This document shows positions 18,102 through 26,210 of a stretch of 64,000 nucleotides of DNA, piece by piece. The DNA lies in NCBI GenBank assembly GCA_947445115.1, contig CANFCG010000007.1, forward strand, positions 1 through 64,000. The letters run 5' to 3'. Source of the DNA: Comamonadaceae bacterium. GTDB lineage: Bacteria; Pseudomonadota; Gammaproteobacteria; Burkholderiales; Burkholderiaceae_C. How positions within the stretch are numbered: the stretch's first letter is position 1; every line of letters starts with the position of its first letter. Below the pieces are notes generated by a model. The model did not search any database, was not told where the DNA came from, and worked only from the letters and a program-made list of their open reading frames with translations. The translations under genes were made by a program, and so were the position numbers.

Positions 18102-18947
18102 TTACCCCAGAGTCTTTGAGGGCTTTAGCATTTCACGCATATTGGCAAGGCTAACCGACGCACTTGACGACAACTTGACACGCGGTTTGGGCTTGATCGC
18201 ATGGCCATAAATCAGCTCAAACGTCAGTGCAATTTGACCGTCAGGATTGCGGCACTCGTCCAAAGCCACCAAAAGCTCCCTGCGCCAAGCCTTGCTGGAT
18301 GTGGCCTGCGGGGCAACATCTCGGCTGGGATTCAAGTTCCGCCCCAACTCGCGCAGCTCTTGCAGGGCTCGCTCAGGCGTCGCGAATGTCAAAACAAGCC
18401 GCTCCATATCCATCACGGGCTCGGCAAACCCTTGCCCAATTAAGCGATCACCCCAATCGTGCATATCGGTCAGCGTATGCAGCGGCGCAGGCCAACCGCG
18501 GCGCAGGTAAGCCGCCCGCAGCTCCATCAGCGTGTCAGGGCCCAAGCATGAAAACAGCACAAAACCATCGGTTTTGAGCGCCGCATGCCACGCGTCAATC
18601 AGGCTCTTAGGTGCAGCTTCCATGTGCAGTTGCATGTTCGACCACACCATATCTTGCGACAAATCGGCAGGCGGCTTGAACGATGCAGCCGTCAGCTTTT
18701 GCCACAAACTTGTTCGCAGGGCGGGGTGCTCAGTTTTGCCTCCGCGCTGCCACGACATATCTGCCCATGCTTTGGTTGGTAACTTGATGTAATCTAGCCG
18801 CTCCGCCATGCGCCGCCCCACCTCCTCGTGCAGCCAAGGTGCACGTGCAGCGGGCCTGGCGGCCCAGCGCGCAGCGGCGATGGGGTCAATATGAGGGTCG
18901 AAGTCGGAGGGCGAAACAGCAGTCATCACACGAGTATATTGAGACAT
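18102..18947 (-). CDS. BioC-like class I methyltransferase family protein
   Basis: This 281-residue protein of the methyltransferase group sits back to back with comF in Burkholderiales. MVWSNMQLHMEA and DGFVLFSCLGPDTLMELRAAY match BioC-type enzymes. The SAM-binding glycine motif (normally DLGCGxG) is not visible; the region reads WADMSWQRGGKTEHP. Loss or heavy change of the nucleotide loop is seen in relatives from this order, so catalysis is uncertain. The ATG at 18947 shares CATG with the comF start; an ATG at 18926 is an alternative. Confidence 0.72.
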   Translation of the reverse strand: MSQYTRVMTAVSPSDFDPHIDPIAAARWAARPAARAPWLHEEVGRRMAERLDYIKLPTKAWADMSWQRGGKTEHPALRTSLWQKLTAASFKPPADLSQDMVWSNMQLHMEAAPKSLIDAWHAALKTDGFVLFSCLGPDTLMELRAAYLRRGWPAPLHTLTDMHDWGDRLIGQGFAEPVMDMERLVLTFATPERALQELRELGRNLNPSRDVAPQATSSKAWRRELLVALDECRNPDGQIALTFELIYGHAIKPKPRVKLSSSASVSLANMREMLKPSKTLG

Positions 18948-19662
18948 GCCCTTTTTTTCGCGCCTCCTGCATCACACCATACTAGTCATCCCATTCGAAT
19001 GCGCCACCTGCAAAAAATGGCCCTCCACTGCTTTTGAAGGCGTGACGGGTGTTTGCCAAAGTTGCATTCAGATGCACGCCCACGCTCCGCTGTTCCCCGT
19101 GCCGAAAGGCCTAGATGACTGCGCGGCAGCCGTCGATTTTGATGCGCCGTGGTCAGCGCTCATTAGTCGCTATAAATTTGCACCTGAACCTGGTCTTGGT
19201 AGACTTTTTGCGGGACTCATGCGCCGTGAATCGCACATCCTCGAACTACTAGAGGACGCAGACATCGTGATACCGCTGCCATTAGCAACCGAGCGATTAG
19301 AAGAGCGCGGCTTCAATCAAGCGCTGACCTTAGCCAAGCATTTAGTCAAACACAAAATTGACGCCTTCTCGCTCATTCGGATTCGCGACACCGCCCCTCA
19401 GCGCACCTTGACTTATGACGCGCGGCAAGGTAACGTCGCGAATGCCTTTGCCCTGCAAGCCATACCCCATAAGGCTTTCGCGAGTACCCATACCGAGCGC
19501 CACACGTCATTTGAGGATCAGCACATCGTCCTCATCGATGATGTGATGACCACAGGCGCAACACTGGCCGCCGCCGCCGCGCCGCTCTACAGAGCCGGCG
19601 CGGCAAGGGTCAGCGCCGTGGTGATTGCAAGAACGCCGCTCAATCACAACCAGCCAAGATAA
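18946..19662 (+). CDS. comF: ComF-family phosphoribosyltransferase
   Basis: This 238-residue protein has an N-terminal double zinc-ribbon remnant (CATCKKW...CQSC) and a type I phosphoribosyltransferase domain. The PRPP loop is IVLIDDVMTTGATL near residues 186-199, and LPLATERLEERGFNQA is the family signature. ComF aids DNA uptake in naturally competent bacteria; in others its role is less clear. Its start overlaps the divergent methyltransferase start. Confidence 0.87.
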   Translation: MPFFSRLLHHTILVIPFECATCKKWPSTAFEGVTGVCQSCIQMHAHAPLFPVPKGLDDCAAAVDFDAPWSALISRYKFAPEPGLGRLFAGLMRRESHILELLEDADIVIPLPLATERLEERGFNQALTLAKHLVKHKIDAFSLIRIRDTAPQRTLTYDARQGNVANAFALQAIPHKAFASTHTERHTSFEDQHIVLIDDVMTTGATLAAAAAPLYRAGAARVSAVVIARTPLNHNQPR

Positions 19663-19669
19663 TTGCATC

Positions 19670-20137
19670 ATGTTCAACATCGTTTTAGTCACCCCCGAAA
19701 TTCCGCCCAACACGGGCAACATCATCCGCTTGTGCGCCAACACGGGTGCGCGCCTGCACTTGATTGAGCCGCTCGGTTTTGATATGAGCGACAAGCAAAT
19801 GCGCCGAGCAGGACTTGACTATCACGAGTACGCCCCTGTTTCGCGCTACGCCAATTGGCAAGCTTTTATAGAAGCCGCTGCGCCGCAGCCCTTGCGGATG
19901 TTCGCGTTCACGACCAAAGGCTTGGCAAGCCCCTATCAACAAGCCTTTCAAGCAAGTGACTGGTTTGTCTTTGGCTCAGAGACGCAGGGATTGCCTGCGG
20001 ATTTACGCGAATCATTTGCGCCCGAGCAGCGCCTGCGCTTGCCGATGATTGAGGGACAGCGTAGTTTAAATCTGTCTAACGCCGTCGCGGTCACGGTGTT
20101 TGAGGCTTGGCGGCAGTGCGGGTTCAAAACGGCCTGA
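19670..20137 (+). CDS. trmL: tRNA (cytidine(34)-2'-O)-methyltransferase
   Basis: This SPOUT-class methyltransferase acts on the wobble base of tRNA-Leu isoacceptors. It has 155 residues, the usual TrmL size. The knot is formed by IPPNTGNIIRLCANTG (N-terminal) and FGSETQGLP with RSLNLSNAVAV (C-terminal). The start is the ATG at 19670, 7 bp after comF. Its stop abuts the stop of the convergent MaoC gene without a gap. Confidence 0.92.
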   Translation: MFNIVLVTPEIPPNTGNIIRLCANTGARLHLIEPLGFDMSDKQMRRAGLDYHEYAPVSRYANWQAFIEAAAPQPLRMFAFTTKGLASPYQQAFQASDWFVFGSETQGLPADLRESFAPEQRLRLPMIEGQRSLNLSNAVAVTVFEAWRQCGFKTA

Positions 20138-20599
20138 TTAGGGATAGCGCCTAACCAACGACTCCGCAATGCACACAGGCTTGTCCGAGCCCTCGCGCTC
20201 CACGGTCACCAGCCATGTCATCTGCACGCCGTTGTTGTCGATGTTGTCTAGTGCCAACAGCTTCATCGCAGCGCGAAGCCTTGATCCAACGGGCACGGGC
20301 GACGTGAAGCGCACTTTGTTCAGGCCATAGTTCACGCCCATGCGTGAATTGGTAATAGAGAAACTGGATTCAAAAAATGTGGGAAGGAGCGACAGCGTTA
20401 AAAAGCCATGCGCGATGGTGGTTTTGAATGGCCCCTTGGCAGCCAGCTCGGGGTTGACGTGAATCCACTGGTGATCGCCCGTCGCATCAGCAAATAGATT
20501 CACCTGTTCTTGCGTAATGGTGAGCCAATCGCCACCCGCAATCTCTTGGCCGACGAAAGCCGTGAGGTCGGATAAGTTTTCAAAAGTTTTTTTAGTCAT
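20138..20599 (-). CDS. MaoC-family (R)-specific enoyl-CoA hydratase
   Basis: This 153-residue hot-dog-fold protein has the hydratase-2 dyad in FADATGDHQWIHVN and IAHGFLTLSLLP. Such enzymes hydrate trans-2-enoyl-CoA to (R)-3-hydroxyacyl-CoA, linking beta-oxidation to polyhydroxyalkanoate or other pathways. The ATG follows a good GGGAG site. No PHA genes are adjacent, so the pathway is open. Confidence 0.88.
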   Translation of the reverse strand: MTKKTFENLSDLTAFVGQEIAGGDWLTITQEQVNLFADATGDHQWIHVNPELAAKGPFKTTIAHGFLTLSLLPTFFESSFSITNSRMGVNYGLNKVRFTSPVPVGSRLRAAMKLLALDNIDNNGVQMTWLVTVEREGSDKPVCIAESLVRRYP

Positions 20600-20641
20600 G
20601 AGTGGCTCCCGTTGAATCTAATAAAGCGATAGCATAACGGG

Positions 20642-21631
20642 ATGGAAAAAACTTATTACGCATGCGTCGATATCGGCGGCACTAAGGTCGCCGTCTCCTT
20701 AGTTCCAGCCACGAGTGCGCCGCTTGGGCAGCACACACGGCTGCTTGCTCAGCACACCGAGCCAACCCTCAAAACAGGGCCGCGCGATGCGCTACCCCAG
20801 CAAATTATTCGCATGGTGGACGCGGCTTGCGCACGTTTGCAGGCCACGCGCCAACAAGTCATTGGCGTGGGCATCTCTTCTTGTGGACCATTTTTAAATG
20901 TGCAAGGTCAAATCGAATTGGTCGCCTCCAACATCTGCGGCGGCAAGTCGGGTTTTACTGATAACGATTGGCACAGCATTCCGCTAGAGCGCGTGCTCTG
21001 CGAAGCATTTACCCACGTGCCCGCTGCCGTTCGCATCGAAAACGATGCTATCGCTGCGCTTTTGGCCGAGGTGCAATGGGGTGCCCTGCAAGGTGCGAGC
21101 CATGCCGCTTACGTGACGTGGAGCACCGGCATTGGGATGGGGCTCTTGGTCGATGGGCGTGTGCTACGCGGCAAAAACAACAATGCAGGACATGCGGGGC
21201 ATATGGTGGTGGGCGACGACCTGTCGCGACAAGGCCTACCGCTCAAGTGCGGCTGCGGCAACGTCGGCGATTTGCAATCACAAATTGCAGGCGTATCGAT
21301 GCTTCAGCGCTTTGGCATGACGGGTTTAGACCTTATGCAAGCGGCAAAAAGCAGTGACAAAGCGACGCGTGAACACGCCCTCGAACACGTGGGCGCGCTC
21401 TGCGAAGGTATGGCGCGGGCGATTTACAACCTGACGGCAACACTCGATTTAGAGCGCATTTCGCTAGGTGGTAGCGTGTTTTGGCACAACCAAGATTTGT
21501 TGTTGCCACGCATCCGCGCGGGTGTGATGTCGCGTTTTCCGGCCATGACTGAAGGGTTAGACATTGTGCCTGCGGGCCTAGGGCTAGACGTGGCGAACTA
21601 CGGCGCGCTGGCGGTGCTCATGCAAGCCTGA
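20642..21631 (+). CDS. ROK-family sugar kinase-like protein, atypical
   Basis: This 329-residue ROK protein has the ATP motif DIGGTKVAVSL at residues 9-19 and the catalytic Asp in RIENDAIAALLAEV. Two signature sites are altered. The sugar-binding GExGH reads GHAGH, and the zinc motif CxCGxxGCxE reads CGCGNVGDLQ, losing the third Cys and the Glu. It may bind an unusual sugar or lack zinc. It starts 42 bp from the divergent MaoC gene and its stop abuts that of convergent senB. Confidence 0.8.
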   Translation: MEKTYYACVDIGGTKVAVSLVPATSAPLGQHTRLLAQHTEPTLKTGPRDALPQQIIRMVDAACARLQATRQQVIGVGISSCGPFLNVQGQIELVASNICGGKSGFTDNDWHSIPLERVLCEAFTHVPAAVRIENDAIAALLAEVQWGALQGASHAAYVTWSTGIGMGLLVDGRVLRGKNNNAGHAGHMVVGDDLSRQGLPLKCGCGNVGDLQSQIAGVSMLQRFGMTGLDLMQAAKSSDKATREHALEHVGALCEGMARAIYNLTATLDLERISLGGSVFWHNQDLLLPRIRAGVMSRFPAMTEGLDIVPAGLGLDVANYGALAVLMQA

Positions 21632-22612
21632 TCACACCAATGAACTCACAAGTGCATTGAGTTTGGCACTCTCGGTCTCAGGCGTAAACAGCGGCGCACG
21701 CACAGCGCATTGCTTGCTAAGCCTTGCCAGTAGTCCATTTTCATCATTTTGACTAGCCCTGCATTCGCGAAGTAATCGTGCCAATCCTGCCGCGTCACCC
21801 CAATCAAAATAACCCAAATAATCTGCGCCGAGCATGCCCACATTGCCGTCGATGCGGGACGCGAGTACGGGCGTACCCGAGCAAACCGCCTCCATCAGCA
21901 CATGCGCACCACCTTCCATCTTGCTGGCGTGCACCAGCACATGCGCACGCCCAATGGCACGGCGCGTAGCTTCGTGCGGCACGGCATCCAGCCAGCGGTA
22001 ATGCGGACAAGCTTTGGCCGTCGCCTCGGCAGTCTTTGCCAAATCAGCATCCAGTCCTGCGCCAATGTGGTCGATAAAAATGCCATCCTGCACCGTCAAC
22101 AACCGCGCCGCGGCAAATAACGTTTCAGGCGATTTTTCACCCCGTAAATGCCCCACCATCAAAGCACGAAAATGCGCTGGAGGTTTCTGAATCGTGGGCT
22201 GGCTCGTCGTCGATTGGAAGATCACCTCGGTCTTCGCACGGTACTGCTCTGGCAAGCCAAGCGGTGCCAGTTCTTGCAGCACGATGAGCCTGGAAGCCAT
22301 AGCCAATGAGGCTTGCGCGACAGCGTCTGTTTGAATGTCGCGGTAGAGATCCGTTCCCGTCAGCGCCAGCACCAAGCGAGCGCCACCGTGCGCCACGTGC
22401 CAAGCTGCAATCGAATCGGCAGACTTGCGGGCATGCAGCGCGATCATCACGTTGTCTTGATTGGCAAATTTATCAGGCCATGTTTGAACGATACGGCAGT
22501 GGAAATTTTTCGCGAGCATTTGCCGCCAACGATTCGCGGTTTGCCAATTGCCATTGTTCGCATCCTCAAGCGCGGGGCTGACGATGACGATGTGCGGACG
22601 CGGTGTATTCAT
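21632..22612 (-). CDS. senB: Selenoneine biosynthesis selenosugar synthase SenB
   Basis: This 326-residue GT-B glycosyltransferase is of the type that joins selenophosphate to a UDP-sugar, giving the selenosugar used for selenoneine. The N-terminus (IVIVSPALEDANNGNWQTA) and TGTDLYRDI are characteristic, and the nucleotide-sugar motif is KMEGGAHVLMEAVCSGTPV (E-x7-E). The identification is strengthened by senA and egtD nearby. Its ATG overlaps the stop of the flavin reductase by 4 bp, so the two are translationally coupled. Confidence 0.88.
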   Translation of the reverse strand: MNTPRPHIVIVSPALEDANNGNWQTANRWRQMLAKNFHCRIVQTWPDKFANQDNVMIALHARKSADSIAAWHVAHGGARLVLALTGTDLYRDIQTDAVAQASLAMASRLIVLQELAPLGLPEQYRAKTEVIFQSTTSQPTIQKPPAHFRALMVGHLRGEKSPETLFAAARLLTVQDGIFIDHIGAGLDADLAKTAEATAKACPHYRWLDAVPHEATRRAIGRAHVLVHASKMEGGAHVLMEAVCSGTPVLASRIDGNVGMLGADYLGYFDWGDAAGLARLLRECRASQNDENGLLARLSKQCAVRAPLFTPETESAKLNALVSSLV

Positions 22613-24033
22613 AGTGCCGCTAGCTTATCCAATATCGTGGGAAAGAATTCGGTCACCGTCGGATGCACAGGCAAGCAGTTGCGCATCAGTTTGTAGCTCG
22701 CGCCCGTGGCCATGTAGTTGCTGACCACTTGAATGATCTCGTCGCCATTGATGCCCAGCACCGTTGCTCCGACAAATTTCTCCGTCTTCGCGTCCACAAT
22801 GAACTGAATCACACCATGCGTTTCGCTTTCCTCTTTGGCGCGGCTGACAAAACGCATATGGTGCTCGGCAATTAAAAACTGCCGCCCCGTGCGCTCGCCC
22901 TCAGCCTTGGCTACCGAGCGGTTTAGTCCCACGCGACCCAGCGGCGGATCGGTAAACATGGCGTACACCGTGACGCGGTCATCGGCACTGCGCAAGGCGT
23001 TCGGCTCTTTTAAGTTGTCTCGCACAATTTCAAAATCGTGATAGCTGGTGTGCGTGAAAGCCCCGCGCTTATTGATGTCGCCCAGCGCCCACACGCCAGG
23101 CACACTCGTCTCTAGTTGCCCGTTGGTATCTAAGTAACCACGCGCATCGACGAGCAAACCAATCGAGGCAAGATTTAAGCGTTCGGTATTTGGCAAACGC
23201 CCCGTCGCCACCAGCAAGTGCGACGCTTCCAATGCCTGCACGACTCCGCCCGACTTGATGTGCAGGGTAAGGCTGGCTGCGTTACTCTGCACTTTGTCTA
23301 ACGTGCTTTCCGTCAAAATTTTGATGCCTTCCTCGGCTAAAAATTCTGTAATGGCATTCGTGACAATCTCGTCTTCGCGCATGGCGATGCGGCTGCTGGG
23401 CTCAATCACCGTGACTTCAGCGCCAAGTCGTCTAAAAATTTGCGCGAACTCTAGACCAATGTAACTGCCACCCAAAATGAATAAATGCTTGGGGCATTCG
23501 CGCAATTGCAACAAACCTTCGTTATTCAAAATGCGTGGGTCGTTGCCGTCTAATCCCTCAATCGGCGGCATGAAGGGGCGCGTGCCCGTATTCAAATAGA
23601 CACGGTTTGCCGTGATGTGTTGCTGCCCAGTATCACCATCGACAACGGCCTGAAAGCCTTGCGCCGTATGGCCTGCAAGAGACCCCCAGCCGCGTAGCAC
23701 CGTGACGTTTGGTGTGTTGGCAAGCCATCCTTCCAGTCCGCCGCGAGAAGCAAGAACACGCTCCTGCATCCGATCCATCGCCTTGGCAAAGTCAATCGTG
23801 ACCGCCCCTGTGTTCACGCCAAACTCTGCACCGCGTATTGCCATGTACGCCACGCGCGCGCTTTTGCGCAGGGTCTTGGTCGGCGTGCAACCCACATTCA
23901 CACACGTGCCGCCCAGTTGGTTGCCTTCCACCAAAATCACGCGTTCACCCCTGCCTGCCAAAGCCACGGCTAAGGCAGGAGCGGCTTGACCCGCGCCAAT
24001 GATGAGGGCATCGCAGTGCAAGGTGGTGGTCAT
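22609..24033 (-). CDS. Class I flavin-dependent disulfide reductase-like oxidoreductase
   Basis: This 474-residue enzyme has an FAD GxGxxA fold (ALIIGAGQAAPA), a redox-active pair Cys44/Cys49 in GGTCVNVGCTPTKT, an NAD(P)H fold (LFILGGSYIGLEFAQ) and the C-terminal His-Glu dyad in LPVHPTVTEFFP. That is the plan of glutathione, mercuric and dihydrolipoamide reductases. It lacks MerA's N-terminal metal domain and C-terminal Cys pair. AGGAG sits ahead of the ATG at 24033. Coupling with senB suggests it works on a selenium or thiol intermediate, for example selenoneine diselenide, but that is inference. Confidence 0.85.
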   Translation of the reverse strand: MTTTLHCDALIIGAGQAAPALAVALAGRGERVILVEGNQLGGTCVNVGCTPTKTLRKSARVAYMAIRGAEFGVNTGAVTIDFAKAMDRMQERVLASRGGLEGWLANTPNVTVLRGWGSLAGHTAQGFQAVVDGDTGQQHITANRVYLNTGTRPFMPPIEGLDGNDPRILNNEGLLQLRECPKHLFILGGSYIGLEFAQIFRRLGAEVTVIEPSSRIAMREDEIVTNAITEFLAEEGIKILTESTLDKVQSNAASLTLHIKSGGVVQALEASHLLVATGRLPNTERLNLASIGLLVDARGYLDTNGQLETSVPGVWALGDINKRGAFTHTSYHDFEIVRDNLKEPNALRSADDRVTVYAMFTDPPLGRVGLNRSVAKAEGERTGRQFLIAEHHMRFVSRAKEESETHGVIQFIVDAKTEKFVGATVLGINGDEIIQVVSNYMATGASYKLMRNCLPVHPTVTEFFPTILDKLAAL

Positions 24034-24104
24034 GGGAAATCTCCTAATAAAGTGAATGAATCTATCGTTGGTCGCGTCATTTAACAATCCATTACAGTTT
24101 AGAC

Positions 24105-25190
24105 ATGAATGCCCGCACCGCCACCGCTAAAGAGCTTTCCCTCATGCTGCAAGATTCACGCGCCCGCACACTGGCGTTGGCGGACGCTTACGCAGCGGCG
24201 CTCGGCGATGCGCTCACTGTTCGCAAGCTGGATACGCTCAATCCACCGCTGTGGGAACTCGGCCACATCGCGTGGTTTGCCGATCACTGGCTGTGTCCTC
24301 GGGCTAACCGCGGCTTCGGAAGTGTCGCCAACTACGACGCGCTTTACGACTCCAGCAACGTCGCACACGACACGCGCTGGGATTTACCATTGCCAAATCT
24401 TGCCCAAACCAAGGCGCAGATGCAAGCCAGTTTGGATGAAATTCTTGCAAGACTGGCGACTGAAAAATCAGATTCCGCTTCAAACTCTGATGCTGCGCTC
24501 TACTTCTATCGCCTCGCACTTTTTCACGAAGACATGCACGCAGAAGCCGCCATTTATTCCGCCAAGAGTTTGGGCATTGCCACTCCTAAAGATGCTCTAG
24601 AAGCCACACCGCATATGGCCTGCACGAGTGCCGATTTCATCAAAACCACTTTATCTATACCTGCGCAAACATGGCTGCTTGGCAGCCCCAAGAGCGGTGC
24701 TGGCTTTGCGTTTGACAACGAACTCGGGCAGCACGAGGTGACTTTGCCCGCGTTTGACATTGATTCGCGAGTCGTCACGTGGTCTGAATACTTGCCATTC
24801 ATAAAAGCAACCATGCGCGAAATGCCTCTCCATGTAGGCGCACCAAACGATGCTGCCACTCACATCAATTGGTTTGACGCTAAGGCTTGGTGTGCATGGG
24901 CTGGCCGAAGGTTACCCACGGAAGCTGAGTGGGAATGCGCCGCCCTATCACGTCCCGATTTTCACTGGGGCGAGGTGTGGGAGTGGACAGCCAACACATT
25001 TGAGCCCTACCCAAACTTTGTGCCGCACGCCTACGCAGACTACTCCGCGCCGTGGTTTGGCACGCGCCAAGTCTTACGCGGTGCGGCCGCTGGCGCAACG
25101 TCACCGCGCATGGTGCATCCCAAATATCGCAATTTTTTTACACCCGAGCGCACGGATATTTTTGCGGGATTTAGAAGCTGTGCGATTTAA
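24105..25190 (+). CDS. senA: Selenoneine synthase SenA (EgtB-like)
   Basis: This non-heme iron enzyme joins the selenosugar to hercynine and leads to selenoneine. The 361-residue product has an N-terminal DinB-like domain with the three-His iron site His54, His141 and His145 (ELGHIAW, FHEDMHAEA). A C-terminal FGE-sulfatase domain follows (RLPTEAEWECAAL, GEVWEWTANTFEP, GFRSCAI). It resembles EgtB but is shorter, and its pairing with senB favours SenA over an ergothioneine EgtB. It is divergent from the reductase (71 bp). Its stop shares TTAA with the convergent egtD stop. Confidence 0.87.
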   Translation: MNARTATAKELSLMLQDSRARTLALADAYAAALGDALTVRKLDTLNPPLWELGHIAWFADHWLCPRANRGFGSVANYDALYDSSNVAHDTRWDLPLPNLAQTKAQMQASLDEILARLATEKSDSASNSDAALYFYRLALFHEDMHAEAAIYSAKSLGIATPKDALEATPHMACTSADFIKTTLSIPAQTWLLGSPKSGAGFAFDNELGQHEVTLPAFDIDSRVVTWSEYLPFIKATMREMPLHVGAPNDAATHINWFDAKAWCAWAGRRLPTEAEWECAALSRPDFHWGEVWEWTANTFEPYPNFVPHAYADYSAPWFGTRQVLRGAAAGATSPRMVHPKYRNFFTPERTDIFAGFRSCAI

Positions 25191-26161
25191 ATGGCCGCCC
25201 ACATCACAGCAAATTTTTGCTCTACGTCCGTCCAAACTATTGGCTTTGCAAAGCCTGCGTTTTGTAACAAATCACCAAAGCCATCCACCGTCCATTTGTA
25301 CGAATTTTCTGTATGGATGCGCTCGCCTTTGGCAAACGAACGTTGTGTTGTGGCTTCGCCATAGACAGACCAGCGCAAAGCCACATCCCGCTTGGCCTGC
25401 AAGTGCATTTCGATGCGCGCGAGTTGCTCGTTATAAAGCGCCACGTGCAACCAATCTTTGATATGAAAGTCGCCGCCAATCAGCCGATTGATGTGAACCA
25501 GCATATTGCGATTGAACGCCGCCGTCACGCCCAGCGCATCGTCGTAAGCAACTTCTAATTCCGCCTTGCCTTTGACCAAATCGACGCCAATGAGCAAACC
25601 GCCTTGCTCGGAACATACGGCGCGAATGCGTTGCAAAAATGCGAGCGCCTCATCGGGCGTAAAGTTACCGATGCTGGAGCCTGGGTAGAAAAAAACACGC
25701 GGCGTCATGCCCTCCAGCGCTTCTTTGGGCAGTGCCAGCGATTCGGCAAAGTCCATGCCCACGCCGATCATGTCCAAGTCAGGGTGTTGATACTGCAAAC
25801 GCGTCATCGCATCCTTTAAGAAATCTACCGAAATATCAACCGCCACATAACGCGACGGCCCTAGCGCCCCAAACAAGCGCGCCGCCTTTTGGCAATTTCC
25901 CGCGCCAAGGTCAACAAGCGTAGCGCCTTGTGGAATATGACCTGCCATTAATTTAGCGTGCTCGGCAAAGATGGTGGCTTCCGTGCGCGTGGGGTAGTAC
26001 TCGGGCAGTTCGGTAATGGCCTCAAAGAGTTTGGAGCCGAGTGCGTCGTACAGATATTTGGGCGACGTGTAGGCCTGGGTTGCTTGCAAACCTTGTAGCA
26101 ACTCTGTGCGAATTTGGCCGCTATCCTCGTGGTGTAACTGAATGAACTGTGGTGTTTTCAT
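25187..26161 (-). CDS. egtD: L-histidine N-alpha-methyltransferase (hercynine synthase)
   Basis: EgtD trimethylates histidine to hercynine with SAM. It has 324 residues. The SAM loop is LVDLGAGNCQKAARL; RVFFYPGSSIGNF and HTENSYKWT are EgtD signatures. It supplies the acceptor for SenA. The ATG at 26161 is chosen over a TTG three codons earlier. Divergent from the ABC transporter with 49 bp between starts, so a shared control region is plausible. Confidence 0.92.
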   Translation of the reverse strand: MKTPQFIQLHHEDSGQIRTELLQGLQATQAYTSPKYLYDALGSKLFEAITELPEYYPTRTEATIFAEHAKLMAGHIPQGATLVDLGAGNCQKAARLFGALGPSRYVAVDISVDFLKDAMTRLQYQHPDLDMIGVGMDFAESLALPKEALEGMTPRVFFYPGSSIGNFTPDEALAFLQRIRAVCSEQGGLLIGVDLVKGKAELEVAYDDALGVTAAFNRNMLVHINRLIGGDFHIKDWLHVALYNEQLARIEMHLQAKRDVALRWSVYGEATTQRSFAKGERIHTENSYKWTVDGFGDLLQNAGFAKPIVWTDVEQKFAVMWAAI

Positions 26162-26210
26162 GTGACTCAATATACGTGGAAAATAGAAGCTTCATATTTA
26201 GGAAATCATT

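Noticed and set aside
22609-24033. Mercuric reductase MerA
   Set aside because: It has the class I flavin reductase core, but no N-terminal heavy-metal domain, no C-terminal vicinal Cys pair, and no mer genes nearby.
24105-25190. Ergothioneine EgtB
   Set aside because: The fold and iron ligands are shared, but the pairing with senB and the absence of egtA, egtC and egtE-like genes favour SenA.
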